This document shows, in pieces, positions 34,191 through 45,600 of a DNA stretch of 64,000 nt. Location: the NCBI GenBank assembly GCA_032433765.1, contig JAVIAB010000160.1:35435702-35499701 (forward strand). The letters are read 5' to 3'. Position numbers and translations under genes: made by a program. The stretch is from Megaustenia siamemsis. Taxonomy: Eukaryota > Mollusca > Gastropoda > Stylommatophora > Ariophantidae. Under the pieces are notes generated by a model. The model saw only the letters and a list, made by a program, of their open reading frames with translations. It was not told where the DNA came from and searched no databases. Positions within the stretch are counted from its first letter, which is position 1; each line of letters starts with the position of its first letter.

Positions 34191-34760
34191 TAAACTACTG
34201 CCTCTTTTGTGTTTTAGCGGAGAAACTGAGTGTCCTTGACATTACTCTTTGGTTATACTCCCAAACGACGCTTTGTGTGACGTCAGGTATTTGGTTTGTC
34301 CATCTCGTGGGAGGCCATTCTCTTCCGCTTATGTTGCTGAATCATGGTTAACCGTTGTTTATACTTCCTGTGGAATTATGTTTATCGCCCCCGTGCTACC
34401 TGTCCAAACCATTGAATTTATTGTATCTACAAGAAACTGGTTTTGTTCTGACTAGTTTCATGTTTCATGTTTCATGTTTCATGTTTATTTCTCACTTGAA
34501 AAAGAAAAAAATATATCACCACGGGGGGCTGGGTGGTCTAAAAGTAAGACGTGAGCCTTTAGAAAAGAGCGTTCCGAGTTTGTATCTCATGGTCTCTGTG
34601 TAGGGAGATCAGATGTCTAGCTCCCTCGGATAACAGCAAAATAACAGGAGGTCTCTTGTGCATTCTGAGCACGTAAAAGAATCTCCTTTGGGAGACGGAA
34701 ATCAAAAAGAGTAGGCAAGAAACTGGCTGCAGCCTGCACAAAATCAATGTGGAAAAATCT
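34191..34760. other. Mostly unassigned; short GTTTCAT repeat
   Basis: Possible LINE debris on the minus strand at 34250-34440. A seven-base unit (TTTCATG) repeats about five times near 34457-34485. Confidence 0.4.
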
Positions 34761-34764
34761 ACAC

Positions 34765-34955
34765 AAAAACGTCAAAAACTCACGACGAAAAAAAAAAACC
34801 AAAATGATAGGCAAAATCAAAATGAAAAAAATTTACCCAAAAACGTCAAAAACTCACGACGAAAAGTAAAAACAAACCAAAATGATATGCAAAATCAAAA
34901 TGGGAAAATCTACCAAAAAACGTCAAAAACTCACGACGAAAAAAAAAACCAAAAT
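34765..34955. repeat. Tandem repeat of about 70 bp, 2.5 units
   Basis: Units containing AACGTCAAAAACTCACGACG separated by A-rich spacers. Confidence 0.88.
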
Positions 34956-35379
34956 GAGAGCAGCTCTGAAGTCAAAGAATATCTGCCTGTACGGCAAGGA
35001 GCACCCCGAGCACACGACTTCCGGAAGTTAAAAATAGGAGAAAGTGATATTCGAGAATAGTTATGGTTCCTGGTGATTTCGCTTGAGATATAAAGCTGGC
35101 GTGCGCTGACATGACAAGTGATCACGTCATAAAATGTCCAAGGAAAACATCTCATTTCAGTAGCTGTGATCTTGCGCTACCCTTTGTTAACGTCGTTGAA
35201 AGTCCATAGTTATCAAACAGCATTTCTGTGCAAATAAATGAAGAGGTGAGGAAACAAACGGAATGAGGAGTATAATTGTATACTTCTTACTGATGCACGT
35301 CTACACGAAACTCAACTCAACGTTTCTGCAAAAAGTGGCTTCTGTGACGTTACATTTGTTTATTGTCTGTTCGATCTTC
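34956..35379. other. Unassigned
   Basis: No recognisable feature. Confidence 0.35.
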
Positions 35380-35930
35380 TTATGTTTTCGACTTGTTTTC
35401 ATCTTCTGTTGTCTTGTTTTGTTTTCTACTTGCTTTCTTGCTCTATTTTCTTCTTTTGTTTTCATTCTTCTGTTTTTTTCTGTTTCATTCTTCTGTTTTC
35501 ACCTTCGGTTTTCTTCTTTTGTTTTATTCTACTATTTTCTTTCTTCTGTTCTTACTTTTTGTTAGCTTTCTTTTTTTCTTCTTCCGATTTCATCATCTGG
35601 TACCTTCTTTTATTTTTTACCTTCTTTTCTTCTGTTTTTACCTTATTTTTTTTTCTTCTTCAATTTTCTTCTTCTGCTTTCTTCTGTTTTACCGTGCTTT
35701 CTTCCTGTTTTTACCTTTTTTTTTATCTTCCGCTTTCTTCTTCTGCCTCCTTCTGTTTTACCGTGCTTTCTTCTTCTGTTTTTACCTTTTTTTATCTTCC
35801 GCTTTCTTCTTCTGTTTTTACCTTTTTTTATCTTCCGCTTTCTTGTTCTGCCTCCTTCTGTTTTACCGTGCTTTCTTCTTCTGTTTTTACCTTTTTTATT
35901 CTTCTGTTTTCTTCTTCTGCATTCACCCGT
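35380..35930. repeat. Polypyrimidine low-complexity tract
   Basis: T- and C-rich modules such as TTTCTTCTTCTGTTTTTACC repeated irregularly. Open frames through it on the plus strand are compositional. In the receptor pre-mRNA (minus) it would be purine-rich. Confidence 0.93.
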
Positions 35931-36004
35931 CGACTGCGCCTCTTCGCCATCCGTCCTTAAAAGACGTTAAGTGGACGGACGTAGGTGTGTTGGTTGTGCT
36001 GTGG

Positions 36005-36080
36005 TTCACGTTGGGATCGAACCCTACCTCTTGTCCTTTGTAATCCAGTTCACTAACCACTGAGCGATCGTCGCTCTCTA
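36005..36080 (-). mobile_element. SINE family 1, head-only fragment
   Basis: tRNA-like head (box A and box B) without the body, next to a full copy. Confidence 0.82.
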
Positions 36081-36114
36081 ATTATAATTAGTGACTATCT
36101 CAATTTAGTGCAAT

Positions 36115-36374
36115 AAAAAAGTAAAGTAAAGTACCCCCGTCACGCTAAGTGGCGTATAGGGAAATATGGTGTTAGTGACCCTATATTTTACAGACCTTCA
36201 GCACATGATTTTTGGGGTAATGTGGTCGGTATTACGCCCGTGCTGCTTTACTTTCCAAGAAAAAAATCTGGTACCCATTTAAGGCTGGGTGAACCCGGAA
36301 GCCGTCGGTTGGGATCGAACCCTACCTCTTGTTCTTTGTAGTCCAGTTCACTAACCACTGAGCTATCGCGGCTC
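36115..36374 (-). mobile_element. SINE family 1, full copy with target duplication
   Basis: Flanked by CAATTTAGTGCAAT at 36101-36114 and 36375-36388. Head, body and 3' end are all present. Confidence 0.95.
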
Positions 36375-36552
36375 CAATTTAGTGCAATGACACCTCTTAA
36401 TGTGTTTTCCTTATTGCCGCTCGACTTGCGTCCTGCTTGATATTCAACATATTTTGAATACTTTATTATATTTGTGCCTATCTACAGTCAGTGAACTAAC
36501 CTAGCCTCCTGAGAATAGAAGGGCTGGATCGATCTCGATTAATAGCTTCTAG

Positions 36553-36650
36553 GTTCACCTAGTCTTAAATAACTACACAGGACTTTTTTTCCTGGGAAAG
36601 AAAAATAGTCCTGGTGTTGTGCTGATCACATTGTAAAAGATGTATGCCAA
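36553..36650 (+). mobile_element. SINE family 1, degenerate body fragment
   Basis: The GGTTCACCTAGTCTTAAATA and TTTTCCTGGGAAAG blocks match the SINE1 body with many changes. Confidence 0.65.
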
Positions 36651-36719
36651 TGTAAAACTAAGGAAATAATACTTTATTACTATACACTTTACTCAGTGCA
36701 TGACTGGGTTCATTTCTTA

Positions 36720-36940
36720 CTTTTCCTTCCTTCCTTCCTTCCTTCCTTCCTTCCTTCCTTCCTTCCTTCCTTCCTTCCTTCCTTCCTTCCTTCCTTCCTT
36801 CCTTCCTTCCTTCCTTCCTTCCTTCCTTCCTTCCTTCCTTCCTTCCTTCCTTCCTTCCTTCCTCCCTCCCTCCCTCCCTCCCTCCCTCCCTCCCTTCCTT
36901 CCTTCCTTCCTTCCTTCCTTCCTTCCTTCCTTCCTTTCAA
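36720..36940. repeat. (TTCC)n microsatellite with (TCCC)n insert
   Basis: About 215 bp of TTCC units interrupted by a block of TCCC units near 36862-36893. The open frames on both strands are artefacts. Confidence 0.98.
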
Positions 36941-37263
36941 AATAGACACAATGAAAGCAGTGAGCGTTAAACGGATAAGAAATGTACTCATGAGAAATGC
37001 AAAATTTCATAAGAACAGTTGTCGAAGTCTCTGGAAAGAAATCGAGAAAGAGGCAAGCTCATGATTGGCATAAATTGTAAAGGTGCTCAAGATAGGTCAG
37101 ACGTGGGCATAACCCTCGCTGCATCCTCGGCAAACGACAGATAGAGGTTGGAAGGTTTTGTTGTTGTTTTATAAAACGTCACAGGTAGTGTCTGACGTCA
37201 TTGCTTTATCAGCCCATAGTCAGGGGTTAGGAGAGAGGAGGAGAGTGGAAAACATAAAACAGA

Positions 37264-37460
37264 AGCACGAGAAGATCAGGGGAGATGAATAGGAGAGATG
37301 ATCAGGGGAGATGATCAGGGGAGATGATCAGGGGAGATTATCAGGGGAGATGATCAGGGGAGATAATCAGGAGAGATTATCAGGGGAGATGATCAGGGGA
37401 GACGATCAGGAGAGATGATAAGAGGAGATGATCAGGGGAGATGATCAGGAGAGATGATCA
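37264..37460. repeat. 13-bp purine-rich repeat
   Basis: About 14 units of GGGGAGATGATCA with variants. Confidence 0.95.
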
Positions 37461-37539
37461 TGGCAGATAGGAGAGAGCCGGGGAAAAGACAAGACGAGAT
37501 GAAGAAGCGAAAAACATAAGACAATAGGAGAGGAAAAGT

Positions 37540-39160
37540 TGAGACTTTGAGGAGACCGGAGAAGGTGTAGGATAGAAAACAAGTGGAGACAGGAGAAGGC
37601 CTGGGAGAGAAAACAAGTGGAGATAGGAGAAAGCATGGGAGAGAAAACAAGTGGAGATAGGAGAAAGCATGGGAGAGAAAACAAGTGGAGATAGGAGAAA
37701 GCATGGGAGAGAAAACAAGTGGAGATAGGAGAAAGCATGGTAGAGAAATCAAGAGGAGACAGGAGAAGGCATGGGAGAGAAAACAAGAGGAGACAGGAGA
37801 AGGCATGGGAGAGAAATCAAGAGGAGACAGGAGAAGGCATGGAGGAGAAAACAAGAGGAGACAGGAGAAGGCATTGGAGAGAAATCAAGAGGAGACATGA
37901 GAAGGTATGGGAGAGAAAACAAGAGGAGACAGGAGAAGGCGTAGAAGAGAAAACAAGTGGAGAAGGAGAAGGCCTGGAAGAGAAAACAAGTGGAGACAGG
38001 AGAAAGCATGGTAGAGAAATCAAGAGGAGACAGGAGAAGGCATGGGAGATAAAACAAGAGGAGACAGGAGAAGCCGTAGGAGAGAAAAAAGAGGAGACAG
38101 GAGAAGGCATGGGAGAGAAATCAAGAGGAGACAGGAGAAGACATGGAGGAGAAAACAAGAGGAGACAGGAGAAGGCCTGGGAGAGAAAACAAGTGGAGAT
38201 AGGAGAAAGCATGGGAGAGAAAACAAGTGGAGATAGGAGAAAGCATGGGAGAGAAAACAAGTGGAGATAGGAGAAAGCATGGGAGAGAAAACAAGTGGAG
38301 ATAGGAGAAAGCATGGTAGAGAAATCAAGAGGAGACAGGAGAAGGCATGGGAGAGAAAACAAGAGGAGACAGGAGAAGGCATGGGAGAGAAATCAAGAGG
38401 AGACAGGAGAAGGCATGGAGGAGAAAACAAGAGGAGACAGGAGAAGGCATTGGAGAGAAATCAAGAGGAGACATGAGAAGGTATGGGAGAGAAAACAAGA
38501 GGAGACAGGAGAAGGCGTAGAAGAGAAAACAAGTGGAGAAGGAGAAGGCCTGGAAGAGAAAACAAGTGGAGACAGGAGAAAGCATGGTAGAGAAATCAAG
38601 AGGAGACAGGAGAAGGCATGGGAGATAAAACAAGAGGAGACAGGAGAAGCCGTAGGAGAGAAAAAAGAGGAGACAGGAGAAGGCATGGGAGAGAAATCAA
38701 GAGGAGACAGGAGAAGACATGGAGGAGAAAACAAGAGGAGACAGGAGAAGGCATTGGAGAGAAATCAAGAGGAGACAGGAGAAGGTATGGTAGAGAAAAC
38801 AAGAGGAGACAGGAGAAGGCGTAGAAGAGAAAACATGTGGAGACAGGAGAAGGCCTGGAAGAGAAAACAAGTGGAGACAGGCGAAGCCCTGTGAGAGAAA
38901 ACAAGAGGAGACAGGGCAGGTTTGGAGAGAAAACAAGTGGAGATAGGAGAAGGCCTGGGATAGAAAACAAGTGGAGACAGGAGAAAGCCTGGGAGAGGAA
39001 CCAAGAGGAGACAGACGAAAATATGGGAGAGAAAAAAGGAGGAGACAGGAGAAAACGGCTGAAGGTCGGAGGACTGAAGAGAAGACAGAAGAAGGATTGG
39101 GAGAGAAATCAAGAGGAGACAGAAGAAGACACCTGAAGGTCGGGGGACTGAAGAGAAGAC
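37540..39160. repeat. 34-bp polypurine minisatellite with 576-bp higher-order repeat
   Basis: Unit GAGACAGGAGAAGGCATGGG plus about 14 bp. A block starting at 37719 recurs at 38295 (offset 576 bp) with the same order of variant units for roughly 500 bp. No unit contains a stop in most frames on either strand, giving several spurious open frames of 100-217 codons. Confidence 0.95.
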
Positions 39161-39650
39161 AGAAGAAGATAGTAACAGGCGAGTGTGGGGGAGTGGGGAC
39201 AAGAGGCAGCAAGAGATAGAATGATACAGGAGCAGACAGAGGGAGTCAAGAGAAAACAATAGAGACAAGGAGGAGACCAAAGGAGATAGAAGAAGACAGC
39301 AGAAAGTAAATAGATGTAGCAAGAGACCATCAGGAGATTGAAAGAAACAATAAGAGAATCGAAGGAGATTGGTAAAAATACGACAACAAACGAAGTCGAT
39401 TGACGTCATGCGATCCACTGTCGATTTTTCAGTAAGAACATACCAACCGATATCTTCAGGCAGGTCGTTAATAGCGACTTAATTCTGTTTCAATGAGATT
39501 GGTTTTCTTAAACTGAATGTTAAAATCGAACATTCCTAGTACCATGTCTGTGACATGACAACGCCACGACAGTTATGGTATACACGAAAATCACCTTTTT
39601 TGTAAACTAAGGAGCTTTCCCTCATAATTTGAAAAATTGTGATAATTATT
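39161..39650. other. Purine-rich shoulder then unique sequence
   Basis: The purine bias of the array continues to about 39370; no gene after it. Confidence 0.4.
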
Positions 39651-39654
39651 ATTA

Positions 39655-39728
39655 TTCATCAACATTGGGTGCCGTCTCCGCGTCGAAAGTTGGCTACCAT
39701 GGAGAGTCATTTCGCATGTCTTGCTTTG
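39655..39728 (-). mobile_element. LINE family L2 3'-end fragment
   Basis: The GAAAGTTGGCTACCATGGAG and CATTGGGTGCCGTCTCCGC blocks match the L2 end. Confidence 0.7.
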
Positions 39729-39825
39729 AATATTATTATTACTACTATTTTATTATTACTGTATTTTTTCAATGCAATGTATGTCTATAGTAAGTAAAGA
39801 GGTATTAGTAAAGTATTTTAGTGTG

Positions 39826-41130
39826 TAGTTTAGAATTGATCTAATGCCCAGATGATCAAATCACTTCATTTGTTGTCTCTTGTGTGTAGTTTAGAATTGA
39901 TCTAATGCCCAGATGATCAAATCACTTCATTTGTTGTCTCTTGTGTGTAGTTTAGAATTGACCAAATGACAAGATGATCAAATCACTTCATTTGTTGTCT
40001 CTTGTGTGTAGTTTAGAATTGACCTAATGACCAGATGATCAAATCACTTCATTTGTTGTCTCTTGTGTGTAGTTTAGAATTGACCAAATTACAAGATGAT
40101 CAAATCACTTCATTTGTTGTCTCTTGTGTGTAGTTTAGAATTGACCAAATGACAAGATGATCAAATCACTTCATTTGTTGTCTCTTGTGTGTAGTTTAGA
40201 ATTGATCTAATGCCCAGATGATCAAATCACTTCATTTGTTGTCTCTTGTGTGTAGTTTAGAATTGACCAAATTACAAGATGATCAAATCACTTCATTTGT
40301 TGCCTCTTGTGTGTAGTTTAGAATTGACCTAATGACAAGATGATCAAATCACTTCATTTGTTGTCTCTTGTATGTAGTTTAGAATTGACCAAATGACAAG
40401 ATGATCAAATCACTTCATTTGTTGTCTCTTGTGTGTAGTTTAGAATTGACCTAATGACCAGATGATCAAATCACTTCATTTGTTGTCTCTTGTGTGTAGT
40501 TTAGAATTGACCAAATGACAAGATGATCAAATCACTTCATTTGATGTCTCTTGTGTGTAGTTTAGAATTGACCAAATTACAAGATGATCAAATCACTTCA
40601 TTTGTTGTCTCTTGTGTGCAGTTTAGAATTGACCTAACGGCCAGATGATCAAATCACTTCATTTGTTGTCTCTTGTGTGTACTTTAGAATTGACCTAATG
40701 ACAAGACGATCAAGTCACTTCATTTGTTGTCTCTTGTGTGCAGATTAGAATTGACCTAACGGCCAGATGATCAAATCACTTCATTTGTTGTCTCTTGTGT
40801 GCAGTTTAGAATTGACCTAACGGCCAGATGATCAAATCACTTCATTTGTTGTCTCTTGTGTGCAGTTTAGAATTGACCTAACGGCCAGATGATCAAATCA
40901 CTTCATTTGTTGTCTCTTGTGTGCAGTTTAGAATTGACCTAACGGCCAGATGATCAAATCACTTCATTTGTTGTCTCTTGTGTGCAGTTTAGAATTGACC
41001 TAACGGCCAGATGATCAAATCACTTCATTTGTTGTCTCTTGTGTGTAGTTTAAAATTGACCTAACGGCCAGATGATCAAACCACTTCATTTGTTGTCTCT
41101 TGTGTGTAGTTTAGAATTGATCCAATGCCC
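39826..41130. repeat. 61-bp satellite, locus 1, about 21 units
   Basis: Unit contains GTGTGTAGTTTAGAATTGAC and GATGATCAAATCACTTCATT. The last third is dominated by a CTAACGGCC variant. Confidence 0.96.
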
Positions 41131-41249
41131 AATCTCTTATATAACATCGTTTCTGATTCTCTCCAAGCGTCTCCTTAAACATCTCATATATGTGGTGACA
41201 AGCTTCATGTTATATTTATTCGTGAACGTCCAGGTTCGGTCTTGTATGA

Positions 41250-41516
41250 TTAAGGTAGGTAAAGTGCCCCGTCAAGTGTGGGGAATATGATGTTAGTGCC
41301 CACATTATTTATATAAATTCAGCACTTTATTTTTTGGGCAATGTGATCAGTATTACGCCCATTCCGCTTTACTTTCCTACTTTCCCAGGCAAAAAAAAAA
41401 AATAAACCGGAACCCATTTAAGGTTTGGTGAACTTGGCAGCGGTAGATAAGGACCGAGCCCGCACACTTGTCCTTTGTAGTCCAGTTCACTAACTACTGA
41501 GCTATCGCGGCTTCCT
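41250..41516 (-). mobile_element. SINE family 1, divergent copy
   Basis: Recognisable head (GCTCAGTAGTTAG box A complement) and body, more mutated than the other copies. The GGCGTGACG end is shortened. Confidence 0.85.
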
Positions 41517-41559
41517 AAAATAGGTTCGCACGAACGGAGAATATGAAGACTAACTCAGA

Positions 41560-41800
41560 ACGCTGAATTGAAACACAATTATTTGAGATAAAACGCTACA
41601 GAAGAATGCTCCCAGATATTCTGGTAAGGATAAAAGAACCAAGAAAAAAAATTATTTTACGGTATAAAAAGAATAAATGAAAACAAACTAGCTAGGGAAT
41701 TTATTAAGAAAAGAAAACTGACACATGCTCTGGGCAAATCAAATGCTTTAACGAACATCAAAGAGCAATAATGAGGGACATAACTCCTAAAAAGCTGAGA
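41560..41800 (+). mobile_element. LINE C-terminal fragment, degenerate
   Basis: Reads FEIKRYRRMLPDILVRIKEP, resembling the RRML block of LINE proteins. Confidence 0.5.
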
Positions 41801-42029
41801 AAAGGTGACCTAGGAAGTAGACTCTAGGCAACAACAGGATGAACACGTCAAAGAACTCGAACAGACAACACACAATGAGACAAGCAACAATTTGACTCTA
41901 AAGATAAAAAGAAATAGAATACAATAAAATAAAAAACTTTCAGACTGGCAGTCAAGAGCGAAATGATCTCCCCTAGACTTGATGATGATAATATGTCCTA
42001 ATAGCAAATATTTTTTCTTCTTTCCTTCC

Positions 42030-42320
42030 CCATTTTGGCTTTCACCGTCGAGGGTAGATACAGATTGCAGTCTCTTGTCGTTTTATTGATCTCTTTCGCT
42101 GATATGTTTCCTAGTGTTTCTAATATTCGACCCTTGAGTCTGGTCTTTCTCGCAGGGCTTATTAAAGACTCCTTGTGTTGTGTTTTGATCTTTCTGTCTT
42201 ATCACTTATTTCACAACATTTTATCTGTGGCTTCTTTATATATTCTATTGGGGGAATTATTTCTTGTTTTTTTCTCAGTTCCTTACTTGCGATCCAATCT
42301 CTGAGGCTGTTTTACTGTCT
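42030..42320 (-). mobile_element. LINE family L3 fragment
   Basis: The TCGAGGGTAGATACAGATTG and TGTGTTGTGTTTTGATCTTT blocks match L3 in minus orientation. Confidence 0.78.
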
Positions 42321-42655
42321 TGTGTCTAAAACATTTCATAGCTAAAAAACATAAATGACAGAAAAATATAAAAAACAATGACTCGAAACAAGCTTGATTG
42401 GTGTTTTGGTAAATGAAATATAACAGGTGTTAAACATTTACACGTAACGGACTGTTTTCTTCTCTGTATTTATTTCATTAGCTCCCCACACCCCCAATAT
42501 TCCATTTGTTTGGTGTTGCTTCTAAACTTTGTTTACGCAAAATTCCCCAAAACATTATTTTCTTTAGACATATTTTTATTGGCACCGACTGCTTACAACT
42601 TTTGGCAGTTTTGATTTTCTTCAGTTTCCATCTACTCTCAACGTTGTTCTCCAGG
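42321..42655. other. Unassigned
   Basis: No recognisable feature. Confidence 0.35.
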
Positions 42656-42658
42656 AGT

Positions 42659-42858
42659 AACACATTTTTACTATCAAATCCTCTCGTTTATCTTCATGGA
42701 CTCATTTGGGTGTACGGGAGATAACACATTTTTACTATCAAATCCTCTCGTTTATCTTCATGGACTCATTCGGGTGTACGGGAGATAACACATTTTTACT
42801 ATCAAATCCTCTCGTTTATCTTCATGGACTCATTCGGGGGACGGGAGATAACACATTG
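42659..42858. repeat. 64-bp tandem repeat, 3 units
   Basis: Unit contains CACATTTTTACTATCAAATC and TTCATGGACTCATT; followed by poly(T) and a run of 12 G near 42877-42888. Confidence 0.93.
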
Positions 42859-43024
42859 TTTTTTTGTTTTTTTTGGAGGGGGGGGGGGCCTTCTGGCAGT
42901 CTCACCCATTGGGAAATGAAGTAGCGCTTTTCAGATCTTCAACTTATTCTGAGTTTGCTGCGGCTATTCTTCCATCTAATCTTTTCATATGTTTTGTATG
43001 GTATAAAATCTCTCGATTTCTTTC

Positions 43025-43915
43025 CAGATGAGCACACCACTTTGTTGTTTCTTGTATGTAGATTAGAATTGATCCAATGCCCAGATGAGCAAACCACTTT
43101 GTTGTTTCTTGTATGTAGATTAGAATTGATCCAATGCCCAGATGAGCAAACCACTTTGTTGTTTCTTGATGGTAAATTAGAATTGATCCAATGCCCAGAT
43201 GAGCAAACCACTTTGTTGTTTCTTGTATGTAGATTAGAATTGATCCAATGCCCAGATGAGCAAACCACTTTATTTGTTGTCTCTTGTGTGTAAATTAGAA
43301 TTGATGCAATGCCAAGATGATCAAACCACTTTATTTGTTGTCTATTGTGTGTAGATTATAATTGATGCAATGCCAAGATGATCAAACCACTTTATTTGTT
43401 GTCTCTTGTGTGTAAATTAGAATTGATGCAATGCCAAGATGATCAAACCACTTTATTTGTTGTCTATTGTGTGTAGATTATAATTGATGCAATGCCAAGA
43501 TGATCAAACCACTTTATTTGTTGTTTCTTGTGTGTAGTTTAGAATTGATCTAATGCCAAGATGAGAAAACAACTTCATTTGTTGTTTCTTGTGTGTAGTT
43601 TAGAATTGATCTAATGCCAAGATGAGAAAACAACTTCATTTGTTGTTTCTTGTGTGTAGTTTAGAATTGATCTAATGCCAAGATGAGAAAACAACTTCAT
43701 TTGTTGTTTCTTGTGTGTAGTTTAGAATTGATCTAATGCCAAGATGAGAAAACAACTTCATTTGTTGTTTCTTGTGTGTAGTTTAGAATTGATCTAATGC
43801 CAAGATGAGAAAACAACTTCATTTGTTGTTTCTTGTGTGTAGTTTAAAATTGACCTAATGCCCAGATGATCAAACCACTTCATTTGTTGTCTCTTGTGTG
43901 TAGTTTAGAATCTAT
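43025..43915. repeat. 61-bp satellite, locus 2 (57- and 61-bp units)
   Basis: About 15 units related to locus 1. The left units lack four bases (57 bp, GAGCAAACCACTTTGTTG) and the right ones are 61 bp. The right end merges with LINE coding sequence at 43916. Confidence 0.95.
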
Positions 43916-44105
43916 TTCGTTGTTAACTATTAGGACTTGACCATCAGCAAAGACTAGTTCCTTCATATCTTCATTTTGTGGTTTAGCATTCTTGCATTTG
44001 GTGTCGATATAAGTGATTAACAAGAGCAGGGATAATTCGTCGAATGCTACAGCCAATGGTTTAGAAGTCCCTTTAATGTTCTCGTTCACTACTACAATCA
44101 ATGTA
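43916..44105 (-). mobile_element. LINE RT palm fragment adjoining the 61-bp satellite
   Basis: The minus strand reads KPLAVAFDELSLLLLITYID, then MKELVFADGQVLIVNNEID, an RT catalytic box of FADD type with the second Asp changed to Gly. It reads straight into KLHTRDNK, which is the satellite unit. Confidence 0.72.
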
Positions 44106-44234
44106 TCAACTTTTCAGCAACTAATAAGGTGACTACTCCACAATGAACACATGTTTGCCATCATACATTTCTATTCGACTCAGTCTTAAGCTTTCTCTGG
44201 TGCACAAATGCTATGAAAGATTCCTTTAAAAATA

Positions 44235-44600
44235 TTATATCATAATCATCATGTGCCATACCGGTTGCGTAGGCGATCATGTTATTCCACAATCTTCTAT
44301 CCACAGTGAATCGTATCAATTCTATTGTTGACTGTTTTCCATGCCACGACACCAAGCTATCTAATATCTTCTCTCTTTATTGTTCGCGATATCTCTTTCT
44401 ATGTATTTTGCTAGTTGTAACCAAGTATACCAACTTTCCTCTTATCATGATGTGCCCGAAAAATGTTGATTGTTTCTTTCTGATGATTTTTTAGGAGCTC
44501 CGCTGTTATGTTGGTTGGTTTCTTTGAGGATGTTTCCATTCGTTATATTCTATGTTGGTTGGTTTCTTTGAGGATGTTTCCATTCGTTATATTCTATATT
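44235..44600 (-). mobile_element. LINE family L1b 3' end
   Basis: The minus strand reads MVSWHGKQSTIELIRFTVDR then RLWNNMIAYA, with CATCATG at the tail. A 46-bp duplication occurs at 44508-44600 (ATGTTGGTTGGTTTCTTTGA). Confidence 0.82.
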
Positions 44601-44689
44601 CTTCTCAAAATGATAGATTGCATTTGTGCAGCTTATATGTTTTTCTAAACCCCGTCTGTTCATCTGTCAACTGGGATTCTGTAACAGGT

Positions 44690-44830
44690 ATCAATCTGGT
44701 TTCTATAACGGGTCTTAATTTGGTTTCTTTAACAGGTCTTAATCTGGTTTTTATTACAGGTCTTAAGCTGGTTTTTATAACATGTCTTAATCTGGTTTCT
44801 ATAGCAGGTCTTAATCTGGTTTCTCATAAT
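44690..44830. repeat. 24-bp tandem repeat, about 6 units
   Basis: Units of GGTCTTAATCTGGTTTCTAT plus four bases. Confidence 0.92.
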
Positions 44831-44859
44831 CTTGGCATGATGTTCTTTCATGGTCCTGT

Positions 44860-45350
44860 GTTATTACATCATGATTCTGCCCCCTGAGGGAGTGAGGTGT
44901 GCTGGGGAAGGGGATTAATTAAGGAGACCCTTGAAGTATTCCCTACATTTGTCAGTTATTTTTAGTGGGTCTATTAGAGAATTACTATTTTGGTCATTGA
45001 TAATTTCTGTTATGTTATAGTTTTCATTTCATTCCCTTATACTTTTAACTGTTTTTATTTTTAAAAAAGGTTCCAATAAATGTTCTTTTATTTTCTACTA
45101 ATGACTCTCCAAAGCGTTGCCAAGATTATTTTTTCATTAAGTTGACTAATTTGCTGGTTTTCTCGCTGTTGGATTTTATAATCTATGTAAACCTTTTTCA
45201 CACTGTGTTTTTATATTCTATCTCTATTGCTGTTGCAGTTGTTTTATTACTACCTCATTTGATATATTGGTTAGTTCGAAGACGCCTTGTTTTTTAGTCT
45301 GCATTTTCTGTTTCATCTTGGATATCTCTTCTAGCTGTTAGTATTACAAT
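44860..45350 (-). mobile_element. LINE linker/RT-proximal fragment
   Basis: The minus strand reads ITDKCREYFKGLLN, the W/REYF..LLN motif between endonuclease and RT in RTE-like LINEs. Further upstream sequence is frameshifted. Confidence 0.65.
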
Positions 45351-45359
45351 CTTACCACA

Positions 45360-45600
45360 ACATGAACAAGTCAGACCCACTGATCCACAGGATTTACTAT
45401 CTTTTGTTTTTCAAGTCTATTTTCTTCCACGTTTTGCCATAGTATAGCCTCAAATGTTGTTATGCCGTTGCTTTTTATCAGGCTCTACATGATGTGCGAT
45501 CTCTTGCCAGAAATTCCCAGTCATTTTCACAGACAGTGAAGTCATTCAGAGATGATTTACAGATATCTCTGTATCATAGTTTAGGTCTGCCGATTTGTCT
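45360..45600 (-). mobile_element. LINE ORF2 C-terminal fragment (zinc-finger family)
   Basis: Parallels 33900-34150: shared CACTGATCCACAGG and GTGAAGTCATTCAGAGATGA blocks. The CxxC segment is truncated. Confidence 0.78.

Noticed and set aside
35363..36043. 226- and 192-codon Phe/Leu/Ser-rich frames resembling membrane proteins
   Set aside because: Caused by the polypyrimidine tract; no family resemblance.
36700..37064. Frames on both strands through LPSF / RKEG repeats
   Set aside because: A (TTCC)n microsatellite.
37685..39418. Several long open frames (100-217 codons) on both strands
   Set aside because: They lie in the 34-bp polypurine array whose units rarely contain stops; composition explains them.
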